Shown one piece after another: positions 24,376-38,960 of a stretch of DNA of 64,000 nucleotides; position 1 is the stretch's first letter, and each line of letters starts with the position of its first letter. The stretch comes from Eopsaltria australis. Its lineage: Eukaryota > Chordata > Aves > Passeriformes > Petroicidae. Both the position numbers and the translations under genes were made by a program. Below the pieces are notes generated by a model. The model was not told where the DNA came from and made no database searches. It saw only the letters and a list, made by a program, of their open reading frames with translations. The stretch lies in NCBI GenBank assembly GCA_034509425.1, contig JAVTVJ010000011.1, forward strand, positions 9,500,001-9,564,000. The letters are read 5' to 3'.

Positions 24376-27300
24376 CTGAAAAAGCAGGCAGATCTATGTG
24401 GACAGGCTAACACTAGATGTAACTTTCACAACATCACAACTACAACATGGGCCCCAGGGCAAGTTACCACAGATTTATTGCCTTGCTCATATGATCATTT
24501 GAGGTCTTGTAGGTCGAGGCTGGTCGTGAACAATTTTCAGATACTTAAAACACAAAACATCAAGGATTCAGCCTTGTTTGACTTTGCTCTTATCGTAGGC
24601 TGACCTGAGGGACACTCTGTTACCTAAGTGTGACATTCTTATGTGGGCATGCTTAGCAGTTCCGCTTTTGCTACCTACTGCCTTTCTCCGCCTGTGGTCA
24701 CAGTGGAGTATCAGAGATGCTAATTTTATCACAGGAGCACAGACACTTGGCTCCAGTGTGGATAATGAACAATACCAAAGCTGCATTATTTTATCTAATT
24801 GGTCATTACTTATTCTTTGGTATAGAAGAAACTGAGATACCACTACCTGATAAATTTATAAAACTAAATATAACCAAATTTCTATTTCTGGGCAGCAAAA
24901 CTAAATTCTGTAGAAATAGCCCATCAAAGATCATATTCTGTGTTTAAAGAAATTATTTTATTTTATAGTATATGCAACAAAGTTCAAATACAAAATAGCT
25001 GTTTAACTTGCATAAAGAAAACAGCAAATTCCAGACATTTGGTGACCGATACTCACTGTGGTTTTAATCATAGTAATTTTAATCTGCTGTTCTAATCAAC
25101 CTGAGTTAATTTTACATACATTTCACTTAGTAAAGTAATATATTAGTAAGTAAGTGCATGTAAAGTCACTAATTCCTAGAAAAAAAAATGATTCAAAGTA
25201 AATTGGAATTTCAGTTACCTGATCTATCATAATATTGCTGTTTCTGAATCTTTTGTCTTAGGACTTCTCTTAAGTGGAATATTGTTCGTACAGGACATAT
25301 TCAGGAAATGGTTAGTTTTAAACACTGCTATCCTATGTTAATTCCTGTATGAACATACAGCTTTCCTCAATATGTTATTTAATTGTAGATCTAAACACCT
25401 TTCTTTCTGCTAGGAATAAAGCTCACCTGATATTTGCAGCTACAGTGAGCTTCTACTCACTGTATCTCAGCTGGACGTCAATAACATGAATTTGAGAACG
25501 TACCTGGCATCACGGACTTCAATGCAAAGGGCACGTAAGTTACCTACATAATTTGCCCTTACCTACTTACGTCTGGCTTTATAGTTCAGACTTGATTTTC
25601 TCACTAAAATTAAAAACTAATTCTAAATGCAGGTAATATGGCAAGAGAATATCACTTGTAGGAGGATAATCAGTTTAAAACAGAATAGTGAAAGTAACCC
25701 AGAAAATACTCGGCAATTTAAAAATAATATAAAAGAACAGAATATAAAACTTTTTCTCATCATTTGAAAACTCTGGCATTCTCTTGACTTCATAAATTGA
25801 AGCTCTGAGGGAGAGATAGGATTTCTCTGATAAGACCCTCTGTGAGCTGAGAACTTCCCTCAGATCTGAACTTAGGCACTTCATTTTCTGTGGCACAAAG
25901 AGGAACTGTGCACTACAACGCACCCTTCCTCTAGACTTTGCATAACCTCAAGCAGTGTACCTGGTTCAGTGGAAGGCTGCTCTCCCTTGAGTTCCTTCAC
26001 ACCCCAATTATCTCCCTGCATGGATGATATTGCAACTACACAAAATGTGAGAGTCAGGCATGTGCAATATATATATATTAAAAATACAGGCATTTCTATA
26101 ATATACTCATAAATAAATTCATGCTTTGTCAGCTCCTTGAGAAGGCCAGTGATGCAACACAATTCTTGACCTTTTTAAGAAAAGTCAGTTATATCCTCAG
26201 TTACTCAGGTCTGCTATTAGTCCTCAAGACCAGTGATTCATAATCGAGGCTGTTCAATCTCATTAGGCAAAAATTTTGATATCTTTTCCCCAAATTTTTC
26301 TTTCATATTAAAGGCCATCTTTGCTTTTAGCCTATGAGGATTTGTGTTACCTTTGATTTTAATTGAAACCCATACATTCATGATTATAGTAAAAATTCTG
26401 TTCCCCAAGGATTCCGAAAGGGCGCAACACCAGGCTTATAGATTTTTAAGTTTAACAAGGAACTCTAAAACCCTTCATAACTTAAAAAACGAAATCAAAA
26501 CATATTTTCCAATTTCTGTGTTTGCAAAGCATCTGTGGGACTTTGAAATGTGATTATAGACACATTTATACTATGGGGAGAAATTGATTCTGTTACAGTT
26601 TCTACCCAGGCAGAGTTTACCAAGGCTAGCCAAACATCAAGAAGCTATATCCTCTCTTTCCCTTTTAGTTCCCTCTGAAATTTCTCAGTATTTTGTCTGC
26701 CATGTTAGCTGCACTTCATTTAATTTTACAAGTTTCCACTTTATTTCACAATTTCTCCTCAGTCACCAGGGATATTTCACATTCAAGTTTTGCAAGATGA
26801 AGATTAAGTTGTAAGGAACTACCACAGAGGGGTCTTACATTTTTTCTTCTTTTCTTGTACTTCATATACTGTGACATAACAGATATTTGTGTCTTAAATT
26901 ATCATTCATCTTATTATAATGTTAAATTAGTTTCATGAGAGGATTACATTATTTAATCTACTCTGTTGGTTTTAACATATACTGCCTGAATTTCTCAAAG
27001 GCTTTTTTCCTTTTTTTTTTTTAAACAAAAAACACAGTTGAAATCTCCTGCATCTGCTCTTGGTCTTGTCAACCCAAAATCTTTGAGAAGGGATGATAAT
27101 GTAATTTTTTCTGTGCTCCTTGTAAGAGAAGTATTTCTCTCTCCCTCTAGCTACTGTTTAAATGGCTATAATCAAGGCAGGAAGCAGTACAGCCTACTGG
27201 GATGAACCATGACTAAAAACAGAGGCCCTGTTTCAGAGTTACGACAGACTAAAGAGCAGGGCCAGAGGTCTTCTCATCATGGAATCATCAAGCAATTTCA

Positions 27301-30300
27301 GAATGCACATTGTAGCTATAACTGGCATCTCAGCAGTTAACAGGTCAAAAGACTTTCTTAAATTCTCATCAGAAGGTTTTTAAAGCGAAGTTTGTTTTCA
27401 TAGGAAGGAAAACAGTTTTAGCAGATGAACTGTCCATTAAGCTTAACTAAAAAGACAGGCAAGGGAAATCCCTCCGAATTCTTTCATTACTGGCCAAAGC
27501 AAATACTCTTTAATGAGTAATTGTAAAGGCTGGCCTGTTCTCAGACATGCAGTGTTATCTGATTGTCAGTATATAAAGGACTACAAAAAAAATTGAAAAT
27601 GGAACAATTAATTTGTTTTCATCTCAGTTACGTGGATTTTTTTCCCAATTCTCTACTAGTATCTGCCAACAGATGCAATACACAAACAGCTCTCTCTTTT
27701 TTAGTACAACTCAAGTGAAGAGAGTCATTAAGTTGTTTCTTCCAGAAAGATGGGAGGTGGTAGCCAGCCAGCCAGGAGGACAGTGTTTCCTGCTCAAATG
27801 AACCCTGAACTTCAATCCTGACAAAAGCTCAGAGTGCAAAAAACAGGACCAAAAACCACACTGAAAGAGTGTCTGTTCCCCATGCTCACAATAACCTTGG
27901 AGGCACTGCATTAAATTCTCCCTCCTGTGCCCTGAGAGGTACACTAATTTTCCTCGCTTGGGATCTGTCCTATTGTAATCAAGGCTGGATTTGCATTATC
28001 ATTATTACTATTACTGCTTTATACCACAGTAGCCCCAGTTAACAGCTAGATCCATTGGTGATGAAAGCTGCTGTGACCACACAGGCAATCAGTCCCTGCT
28101 CCTCAGAGACTGACTACATTGCTCACACTTCTTGGGGGAGTGTAAACATTTATTTTTCACCCTCAGCAACAGGCTGTCACTTAGGCAAAAGGTAAATTAA
28201 CAGTTCTCGGATGTCAGAGGATTGCTGTTTTCCCAGTTACAAAGATACTTCCTCTAACAACAAGAAGTTATTTTACATTCCAAAACTGCTCACAGCAGAA
28301 TTTCTACAGAAAATTCTTTCTGTACAGTATTTCAATTTGCAGCTGATCAAAATAGTAGCAAGAAGGAGAACAACTTAGAGATCTTTGAACTGGTATTAAC
28401 TTACTTGATTGCAAAACTTATATAATAAGGTTTTGCCTTTTCGGGTCTTTGAGGTTTACTAAAAACAGAGCAGCTAAGACAACAGCACTTCACTAGTTTG
28501 GTTTGTTTGCTTTGCCGTTGAAGTATGCAAGCATATAAGGACACTGAAGTGGGTTGGCTTCAGAGAGATCAACTAAGGCAAATGTAATCAGGATTAGGAC
28601 TGAGGGGTGCACAGTAGGTTGATGAAGCAGCCTAGCTTTGTATGGACCCAGTCCAATAACACTAGAGTATTTTTACTTTATGACTTGAGAGAAAAAAAAA
28701 GAAAAAAAGCAACCAAGCTACAATTAAAGGACATGTCCACAGTAAAGTTAACACCTGATTCACAGCATTTTAAACCACACAAAGTAACTGTAAGTAAAAG
28801 CATATAAAGTTTTCAAGTGTGTTTGTTCTGGGAAAGACAAATCCATCTGTGCCAGACAAGACTAAGGTTTCATTTCTTCTCATTAATCTTGCTGTCAGTT
28901 CACAGAACTTTATTTTCTCTCATTTACTTTGCTTCTTCTCTCCTCTTCCTCTTTTCTCTCCCATCCTTCTGTTTTCTCCCAAAAAACAGCATAGCATTTT
29001 CTCCTTATGCTTTCTTATAAAAGAGGGAAACACTTCACAATGGAGTCTCTCAGCTTATAAACCTGGCTCATATGATCATTGAATAAGCAGAAGGATGGAG
29101 CTCAGCTCACACAGACTAGCCAGACTCTTCTTAAATATGCAAATTCTGCCTCTGTAAATGTGCTAAATAAAGCCTTTGAGAGCATGTGATTTCTTTCCTA
29201 AATTTTTAAAATATAAAAATTACAGTGCCTATAAGAAAAAAAATTGTAGAGTGAAAGGAACTGTAGCAGGTAGAACTAGCGATGTCTGCTGAAACCATTA
29301 GGTGGTTTTCAATATTTCAGAAACATGTGTGTATGTGTATGCCTGTGGAAGTAAACAGTCAGGGTTATTTAATCCAGGACTGTTTTCCTGCTGCTCGCTT
29401 TAGCAATGGCAATATTATAAAATATTTAAATACTACATTTTAGAATATGGATTTCAAGATTAAATTTCATTATTTCCAATCATTTGGACAAGTATTAAAT
29501 CACCATGAAAGAAGAGTGCATGGATAATTACAATAAACTTTGTAAACAGTTTCTAATGTGAAAGAAAAGGCAATATTAGGAAACTTGTATTAAACAGTGT
29601 AATAGCTTTATCCTTGTTCTTGATCTATCTTAATGAGCTCCTCTGCGAATCAGTGCAATCACTTTTTAAAAACACTGAATTTCCATTAACTTTTAAAGTA
29701 ATACTACACATATACTTATCTCATCTAGAGCTGGGGTTGACATTATGCTTAAATTTCTAAACATGAGAAAAACCTAACCAGAGAAAAAGAGTATCAGAAG
29801 AACATGACAGTTCATCTGTAAGCTAACCAGAGGCAGGTTTTGAGCACAGAGAAGCAAATGGCTCAGGGTTCAGGGTTTTGGTATCTAAAGAGCTCTCTGA
29901 AAACCTGTCCTTTGAGAAATGAACAGGAATTGTGTAGACCAATATGGAGTCTTGTAGCAGACATAGAAAAAGCAAACTTACCAGAAGAAATGAATGACCA
30001 AAGCTATATGGGGAAAAGCAGTAAAATACCAGGACACACCATGGAACTAGAATGGTGGTGCTAACCAATACAGCCACATAGATGTTAAATGCATTCTTCT
30101 ACCTCATGGCTCTGTACAACACATGGGAGGCAGTTTTCTGACAGAAGAAGAAGCTATACCTGAACCACAGGGCCCACCTGGCTACTGTTCTCCAACAGGA
30201 GTTCTAAGTGGATACCCAGGGAAGAATAAGAACAAAGCAAGCACATACAAGAGTTCCCACCAAGAGTCTCCCAATCCCCAGCTACTCATCAGCCCAAGGG

Positions 30301-33300
30301 ACTGCCTGAGCCCTTGTGGCCTTTCTAAAATGCAGCAATACCAAATGGATCTCTCTTTGAAGTACAATCTACTCTTGTGTACATTTCTTGTACTCACAAC
30401 CCCCTCTGGAAAGGAATCCCAGTGTCTATCTCTTCATGTGCAGAATCACCTCCCTCTGTTTTAAAGCAACATTGATTTAATTCCCAACAAACAGCAGCCC
30501 ACCTCTCCAGGGCTCATTTTTCAGACCATTGTTTGTATGAGTATGGGAATGTTAATGGATGTTTACTCTATTCATATTGTTTTAGATAATTCCTGTAATG
30601 TCTGGGAACCTACTAAAATAAAAGTGAGAAGACAAAACACCATTTGCAGAACATGGCTCCAAATACATAAAACAGATCTTTAAAAACAAATAAGTTCAGT
30701 GAAACCATTTAGGAAATCAGTCAAATCACTTTCACAAATAACTTCAAATCACTGCCACCCTTTTCTAAAATCCTGATTCTGAATATTACTTTCCTCATGA
30801 GCTTTCAAATCAATTCACATGGTCTTTCTGTAATCTCTCATTAGACCTTCCACTTCTTCCCACTGGGGAATGGACAGTCTATTTGGCAGCTTCTGGCTAA
30901 CAAAAGCCTGGGGATACATGCACATAATTGAACGTCTTTTTTCAAGGTGGTGAAAAACTTCTTAAAGAGATAGCCAGCATTGAAAGACTGAGGTTTCAGT
31001 AATGGTACTAAAACATAGGTACTAAAACTAGCAGTCTTGACAAATATGTAATTTGTTAAAGACAAAAGAGGTAAATAAACAAATAAAGTTTTCCCAAACA
31101 ATGCAGTCAAAGCTTCTTCAGTAAGAAAGACAAACTTGGATGTGAGGAGAGAATTCCTTTAACTTGAAATAAACTCGAGCTTGGTACAGGTCTAAACCAT
31201 TTTCAGAAACACAACTAAGCAACAGTGAAAATCTGGCCTTTGTGTATGGCAACATTTACACATTTCCTTAAACATTTGTCTTCTTTTATGGTAAGCACTG
31301 CAGCAAATCTGATGGTTTTAAAGAATATAATGAGAAGTGCATTTAGTGAATATAAAAGGTATTTTTACATGGAAATAACTGGAAAATACCCGATTGGATT
31401 GATTCTACAGTTTACCAACAGCTTTACAATCGGCACCAAAAAAAAAATGACAGTGCTCTCTACGTATAGGAATCAATACCAAGGACAAGTGGGGTAAGTT
31501 CATTGCTCTGACATAGAGAAGAACTTATCAGAAGAACTAAACAGCAGCTGTGGTCAGGCTTTTGAAGATCCTAAAATGGCAGGCTGCAACTCCTGTGGCA
31601 AGCACAGCAAAGTGTTTTATTTCCTAGGCTAGTGGAGAAGACTTAGAAAAAACAGAAGGACATTTTACTCCTTTTAAATAACTACTCTAAAAGCTTCTTG
31701 CCTGCAAAATGAACAAGTACATTTTATACTTACAACACTTTGCAGTCCTCCTAACCTGATGCCAGCAGTGAAACACAGCTACAGAGTCCAAGAATTATAC
31801 TCAGAATTTAAAACCCAACAGTCTGCTCCCATCAGAAATAGATTTCAGAAAAATGAGTTAACAAAAGAAACGGTACTGGCTCAAATAAAACTACTATAGA
31901 AAGGGACTAAATATACTGATAGATCATCAAAAACAAAAAAGAAAAAACATATCATCATTAACATAATGAAATATACTTAAAATGACCAGCAAATGCTACA
32001 AAACAAACAAACAAACAAACAAAAACTCGAAAAAAAAACAAACCAAAAAAACACCCCAAATTTGTTTTCTCTGTTTTTTGTGAAATCTAACCAGATCTGC
32101 CCCCCCCACCATCCTTTTTTTGGAAAATGTGTGATCTTTTGTGAAAAAAACAGCAGGTATTCATAAGTTGGAAAGAAAACACAACATATTAAAGAATTCC
32201 ATAAAATTTGAAACATTACAAAATGCTTCCCAGACTGCTTGGGTTTTGTATTTGTATAGCACTTTTACAAAGCACTTTTAAAAATATTAAATTTTAAACA
32301 AAAAATAAGCTCAAATTAACCCAGAGTGTCTGCAACCTGGAACTTCGCAAATGTGATATTTTTGACTGCATATTCAGAAATACGCTTCTAAGTAATAAGA
32401 GCCATCATGGAGTGATTCATAGCTTCATGCAAAAACATCCCACAATATAAATCTTGTTAACCTTTTGAAAATCCTCAAAAGCTCATTACAAAGCTGCTGA
32501 ATCCTGGCGTAACAAAACCTTATATTAAAGCATTTCCCATCCTCCTAAAAAGTCCATTACTTAAAAGAAATAATACACTTGAGTTAGTCGGATTTTATCA
32601 TGGTCTGGCAGGCAAAGAAGTGTCAGACAGTGAAGAGTGTCAAATTAAATTATCCTAGAAAAATCATTATAGAAATTCAGGAGAAATAATTTCTCAGCTG
32701 ATGCTAAACAATAAACTGTTCTCTGCCTGAATTAATGTCAAGTTTACAGGGTAATGAGCATTACAATGAAAAGACTCATGAAGAAAATGTGGTACCTTTC
32801 CTATTCTATTATTTTTCCCAGTTCTTGGAAACTACGTGCAACACCCTTGGAGACACTGGTTTACAAATGGATTTGTTGTACGAAAGCTGATTAATTTTCT
32901 TCTCCAAATGAGAGACCTGTTTCAAGAAACATTGCATATTAAATTCTACTTACTGAAAATATGCATTTATGACATTTAAATTATATTCCCTGATGTAAGC
33001 ACTTAATTTTATTATAATTCCTATCTTGATCTAACTTTACAGGCATTACCAAATAGAACAGTGTGGATATTTGAGTAGAAGCACAACGACTGAGTTGATT
33101 TTGAAGCTCCCAAGTAAAAGCAGAGCAAAACCCTGGCCTTACTGAAATCCGTGAAAGAACTGCTGCAGTTTTTACTGGAATCACTATTACACTCTTTACA
33201 TTCTCTCTTCATCTGCCCTGAAGGTAAAAATGACGAGATTTACTGTATTCTACAAATACTATTTTCTAGGTTTTAGAACCCATTCTTGAATTTCTTCTTC

Positions 33301-33480
33301 AGTTCTCACTCCAGCAAATGAAGTAAGATGAAAATATGTCTCAAGGTTTGTCCTGCATTTTGGGAGAAAATGTACAGAAAGGAGCCTTCTGTGATAGCTA
33401 TTGCCAGTGAATAGCGATGCCAAACCAGAAGCTTCATTAAAGTGTTAAAACAGAAAGAACTCTTTAAATTATGTTACATA
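24376..33480. other. THRB upstream intron/5' flank, no gene recognised
   Basis: Nine kilobases of mostly AT-rich unique sequence upstream of the TRbeta1-type exon in THRB orientation. I see only simple low-complexity tracts (an AT run at 26070-26080, a T run near 27010-27022 and the CAAA tract listed separately). No open frame has recognisable similarity. The slightly GC-richer part at 29830-30470 has short frames on both strands but nothing I can name. Confidence 0.6.
32001..32027. repeat. (CAAA)n simple repeat
   Basis: Six AAAC/CAAA units followed by an A-rich tract containing AAAAAAAAACAAACC and AAAAAACACCCC. Confidence 0.9.
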
Positions 33481-33491
33481 CTTATTTATTT

Positions 33492-33528
33492 GAAAGTACT
33501 ATTTTCTCAATGAGAAAATAATACTTTC
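33492..33528. repeat. Near-perfect 37-nt palindrome (18-bp arms, 1-nt centre)
   Basis: GAAAGTACTATTTTCTCA, a single A, then TGAGAAAATAATACTTTC. The arms pair at 17 of 18 positions. The transcript of either strand could form a long hairpin with almost no loop. Confidence 0.95.
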
Positions 33529-33689
33529 CAACTTTTTTACAATTCTATTATGCAAATGTATGCACATGAAAGAACTTCCTCTTATTGCTAAGATAGTACT
33601 AATTTTATAATGCTGATAAAATTTTTTTTCTCAGACATTACTCTGTGGGCAGCAATTGTTGGTGTCAACTGTATAACTGCTGATGAACA

Positions 33690-34021
33690 CTGTTGTTGCA
33701 GCCCAGAAAACCAATCATACCATGGGCTGCATGAGATGAACCTTTTAACCTTTTGCAATACGACAAGGGATAATTGTTTCAAACTGAAGGAGGATCGATT
33801 TAGATTAGATGTAAGGAAGAAGGTTTTTACAATGAGGGTGTTAAAATTTTGCAACAAGTTGCCCAGAGAAGGGGCACCCCACCCCAGCAACATTCACAAT
33901 CAGGTTGGATGCGCATCTGAGGAACCTGATCTAGTTCAAGGTGTCCCTGCTCATTGCAGGGGGCTTGGAGGAGGCCACTTTTAAAGGTCCTTTCTGACCC
34001 AAGCCATTCTGTGATTCTATA
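33690..34021 (+). mobile_element. CR1 LINE 3' fragment with internal deletion
   Basis: Plus-strand CR1 landmarks include GCAGCCCAGAAA, CAATACGACAAGGGATAAT, TTAGATTAGATGTAAGGAAG, GTTGCCCAGAGAAGG, CACAATCAGGTTGGATG and TCAAGGTGTCCCTGC, ending in CATTCTGTGATTCTAT, the typical CR1 3' terminus. The step from the first landmark to the second is shorter than in full CR1, so part of the interior is deleted. No ORF is intact. Confidence 0.92.
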
Positions 34022-37000
34022 AAAGACAACCCACGTTTAATAAAAACAATGTTTCAAAACAGAAAAGCTAAACTTTGAGATTTGTTTTGTTGCATTTAAT
34101 TGTGCGATTGTTAATCCGAAAACTGTTTACTTTACCAAGCTTCAGTTAATGAGAACAGAATGCATCTGTCTCAGACATAATATTCAAAGACATGTTATGT
34201 CCACTTCTCCTGAAGCATCACTTTATCTCACTGTTTGGTCATCATCTGTGCTGGGTGTAAAAAAACCTGGTTAGGCAAGTCTTGACACTTAGAACTGGCA
34301 GAGCTGCAAAAGCAAACTGACACTGTGTCTACAAAACCTGTAGGTCCAGCTTTTCACTTGTCTGCTTCTTATGACATCAAGTACCCAATATTAGGTGTTC
34401 ATTAACTCTTTCTGTTTTGCTGAGTGAACTCTGACTGCATTCTAAGAAAAAGGAAGAGTAGCTTCGACTCTATTAATTCAATATTTGTGTTTCAGTTTAG
34501 CTTTCTGCATGCAAATCTTTCACCTTATACATTCACTCTGCTTTTTATTTTTAATTTTATTCACTTTTAAATAAGGGCTTCTATATTTCTGAAGTCCTTC
34601 CATGATACCCATAACTTCAAAATTCCCAAAATAATTTTGGCAACCTAGAACTCTCTCTACTAAAACTCTATTAAAAGCTATAAGCACGTAAAATAATCAC
34701 ACCAGTATGTGTTTTTAAAGATGAGATGTCAAAATATTCAAAATATTTTTCTTATAGAAACTGCAAATGTACTAAAGCCTAGCTTTACCATCATGGTCAA
34801 ATTCTACAATCTCCTGTCAGAAAAACTTCTCTAGATTGCACTAGAACCTGAAGGCTTTCAGGCAGTGCCTACAAGAGGAAAATACATACTGCAGTAGAAA
34901 CATAACATATGGGGAGAGAAATTATCTATCAAAAATACAGGATAATACGGCCTGCTATTTTAGCCAGCTGGTTTGGTTTCATATTAGATTCTGTTCCCAT
35001 ATTCCAGTGACTCAGTAACAGAATCTGAACTTCCATTATAATTCATTAGAAAAGGACTCTTGTCTGGCTCTGGATCGTGGTATTTATGAAGTTTTTATAC
35101 AGTTTGAAAGACTTTAATTTCATCCATGCTTCTTTTCACATTTACACTTATGTAGAGAATGTCATTCCTATAACCAGAAACAGAAAATATGAACTGCTCA
35201 TAATGAAAAGTGCTGGACATCTACAGCTGTACAAACAGTCATCTCCATCTCAACCTTTGTTTTTTTTTTTTTTTTGCTTGATGATTATTTTCTTGGCACA
35301 TATTTGTTCTGCCAGCTTCTGTCAAAAGAAATGCAGAAAATGTAAGTCCTTCCAATTAGGCTTTGTGTTTCTCTGAGTATAGCAGAGCTGCCCTGCCAGG
35401 GGCAAGTCCAGGGAGACAGGACTAGTTAAGAGTGCTAGTGGAAGATCCCCATAAACCTGCCCTCCACAGGAAGCCACAGACCCAACAGATAAGGTGAGGA
35501 TTAAGTGAGTACACTGCATTTCCTTCTTCATCTCTTGTCATCACACAGCAGAAGCTATTAACTGTTCCCTCCAAAACCACAGCAAAGTCAAGCCCTGTAG
35601 TAAAATGCCATAAAACACAGTTTATCATGAGACAGGGGAGAGCACAACAGAGAGTTGGAAGAGACCAAGCTACATGCCAATGCTTTAAAATCTTCCAAAA
35701 CAGGTATTTGCCAAACGAAATCACAGTGCCCAGAATGCCTGAAGGACAATGCAAAACCACTCCAGCAGGGCCTGCCAATGCAGCCTAAGGACACTAACTC
35801 CTTCCTGATCCTCATGTGGCTGTGATGCTAAGTCAGAGCCTGATACATCAACCAAGGGTCAGTATCAATGCCCTCTGCTTCCTTCTTACATTTGTTTCTG
35901 CTTCAATTGGCAGCAAAGAAACCATAAAAAGACACCTTTTCATATTATCAAATAATACAATTTACTATGAAAACACGTATTTAAATAATACTCTGTTTCT
36001 TCCCATGAATTTTACCCTCTACCTCTTATCTAGAGACCTAAAGTCAGTAGACCATCTTTATTGATGAATGCAGCTGTTACCCCTTGCTGGCCAGTACAAA
36101 GGGATGGGAACCTTTTAGGGAAAAGGAAAGGTTATGTCATCTTAATAATCAAGGAAAAATAAACTGTCCCTTGGACAGAACACCAGGAATACAGTCTAGT
36201 TAGTGATGATTTTTCCTATGTAGCACATGCTGCATTTTGCAAACAGGTTTCTAAAAGGTCCTTGCATTTGGCTCTTGAAATACACACTGACTAACAGTAC
36301 CAGTACAATATTTTCTTAAGCAAATTGATGAATACTAAAACAAATTATGGAAGTCTGAAATTCTCTGGTCTTCTATATAATCTCCACATAATAATCTTTC
36401 TAGACACCCTGTTCTTGGATTAGATACATGGGGGGTTTGACACAACTACTTTATGGGCAGCCTTCAGATGCTTTGTAAGTGGCAGGGATAAGATGGTTAA
36501 GCAGGCTTAAAATGGTTAATGGCCATGTCAACTCTGGATCTTCAGCCCACCTGCAGACCTAGTCAATAATTCTCTGAAGTGTCCTCGGCAATCTATGTAA
36601 AATAAGTTTGACTGTCTTACTTTGAAGCTCAGGGGATATGTCCATATTACAATATAATTTAGGCCAGGATACTCAGCAGAAATGGTTCCTGTGCTGGCAG
36701 CTTCAGCAGGGATGCTGAAGTTGGAATGTGCATTTAGAACAAAACACAACTAGGTTTCGGAAGACAAATCAAGGAAGAAGAGTTTAAAAAATGTTGAGAT
36801 TACTATGTGTCCCACATCTCTATGCTTTAAATGGAAGAAAGATTTCCATTCCCAGCACCAATGAATTCCGAAATTGTTAAAGAAGTATTTTTTGGTAAAT
36901 ATTTAGCCATAATCACTCCAGAAAGGCAAGAAATATTGCATAGACGTTCTTATGAAATATGATTACCTGACATACTGCTGGGAGTTATGGATATGTAATC

Positions 37001-38138
37001 ATTCTTGTTCTTCTTCTGTCACCAATGTCACCTGTCAAAAAAAGGGAAAAAAACTCCATGTAACAAATCCATAAATACACATCCGCAGAATACCATTAAC
37101 ATTTAACCAAGATGGAACCTTGTGGATCTTTAATAGCATGGTCCATGTCTGATGGCTTAACACATTAAATTCAAAGCACTTTCCTTAGCTGCATGAGGTA
37201 ACAAATGTAAATCAGGCCCAAGGCATGGTAGACTGGAGGAGCTGTGGTTAACAGGGATTTGGAAACAAGGTCTAAAAGCTTGTGCCTACTGATGCAGAAA
37301 AGAGAAAATGTTTCTGCCCACTTCGTGGAACACTTTGCATTATTTTTTTTTTTGCAGAAGTTCCTCTAAGTCTAATACATGTCTTTAGGAGCTAACTGGT
37401 TTCCACTTTACAGTTTCTAATGATATATGCCCATTACTCTCAGATTCAGTAAAAACAGGATTCAAAGGAATTAGAAATTCTCTGTTACAGTTACACTAAT
37501 TCTTACTCAGTCACCTGAAACCCAAAAGTCTACTGACTTTTACAAAGTTCTGAGATGTAAATAGTAATTTTACTCATTTGGTAGAAAACTAATTTATATG
37601 TACTTAATACTTAACTTTTGAACAATGGTCTCTTATATTTTATTAACGAGACATCTGCAGCTGTGAAGAACTGAATCCAGCATTTTAAAGTCTTGGTTTT
37701 GATATTTATATTGTGTCCCCCTTTCATATGTCCATATACACACACTGACATAGTATACTCTATTTCTGTTTGGTAACAAAATTTGAAGCCCTGCAGGCTA
37801 ATTTAGTGCCAGGAGAGAAAGTCATGGATGCCAATTACAACATCATCCTTCAGCCGTGTCAGTATTTATACTAGCCCTCACATTTTTCACATGGAGGCAT
37901 CACAGGCAGCACGCCCTTGTTCAGTCATCCTTGCCCAAAACAGGGCCCAGCTGGATGATCCCAGCTCGCTCCCTACTTTAAGCACCAACAATCCAACCCA
38001 AGCAGAGACAATCCTAAAGGCATTACTCCAGAATAGAGACAAGATCTCATTAGAATTTTTAAGTAAGAAATCCTGGGCCTACAAGTGACCCCCCTAATGC
38101 CTGTGGAAAACCAGCCTGAGAACAGTCACGTTCTCTGA
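34022..38138. other. THRB upstream intron/5' flank, no gene recognised
   Basis: Unique sequence with a T14 run at 35262-35275. The part at 35370-35820 is moderately GC-rich and open on the minus strand for about 118 codons, but without recognisable similarity. I see no exon that would fit THRB phase with an ATG. Confidence 0.55.
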
Positions 38139-38700
38139 ACATCCCTCTGTACTCAGTACTGGTGAGACCACACCTCAAGTACTGTGTTCAATTTTGGGTG
38201 AGTTTTACCTCACTTTAAAAATAACATTGAGGTGGTGGAGCATGTGCAGAGAAGGGCAACAAGGCTTGTGAAGAACAAGACTCATGTCCTATGAGGACGG
38301 GCTGAGAGAGCTAGGGTTGTTTAGCCTGGAGAAGGCTCAGAGGGAACCTCATCCCTCTCTACAAATCCCTGAAAGGAGAATGTAGTGAGGTGGGAGTTGG
38401 TCTGTTCTACTGTGACCGCAGTGAGAAGACCAGAGGAAATGGCCTTCAGCTGAGACAGGGGAGACTCAAATTAGATATTAGAAAAAAATTTCACTGTTAG
38501 GGCAGTCAGGCATTGGAATAGGTCGCCCAGGGAGGTTGTGGAGTCACCATCCCTGGAGGCATTTAAGAGGCATCTGGATCTGGCCCTGGGTGATGTGGTT
38601 TAGTGGTTTAGGAGTTACAGTGGTAGCTCTGGGTTGATGGTTGGACTGGATGATCTAAAAGGCCTCTTACAACCTTGCTGATTCTGTGATTCTGTGATCA
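38139..38700 (+). mobile_element. CR1 LINE 3' fragment
   Basis: About 560 bp of plus-strand CR1: CTGGTGAGACCACACCTCAA, TACTGTGTTCAATTTTGGG, GTGCAGAGAAGGGCAACAAG, GGGTTGTTTAGCCTGGAGAA, AGGAAATGGCCTTCAGCTGA, AGTCACCATCCCTGGAGGCA, GTTGGACTGGATGATCTAAA, ending GATTCTGTGATTCTGTGATC. 5'-truncated as usual; its end lies 290 bp before the CpG island. Mutated, with no intact ORF. Confidence 0.96.
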
Positions 38701-38950
38701 GAAAATACCTCTCTTTTAATGTTAGCGTGGAAGTGACATTTTGGAGAGAACATAGAACCTCTTTTAAATTGTCCTGATCATAATTTTATGGTAAGTAACA
38801 GATCTTTCTTAACAAACTTGTGTATTTTATTTCTCTACATTCATTCAGTGCCACAGCCCTGTCCCTATTTCCTCTTGGCCACTGTCTCCTCACACAGGGA
38901 GCCTTTCCTTCGAAATAAACATCCTCCCGTAGCAGCAGGCTGAACATCGA

Positions 38951-38960
38951 GCGCATGTGC
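38951..38960. promoter_or_regulatory. NRF1-like motif at the CpG island edge
   Basis: GCGCATGTGC differs by one base from the NRF1 core GCGCATGCGC, a motif frequent in CpG-island promoters. Single match, so tentative. Confidence 0.25.

Noticed and set aside
33588..33984. 101- and 124-codon frames on opposite strands
   Set aside because: They coincide with the internally deleted CR1 fragment at 33690-34021.
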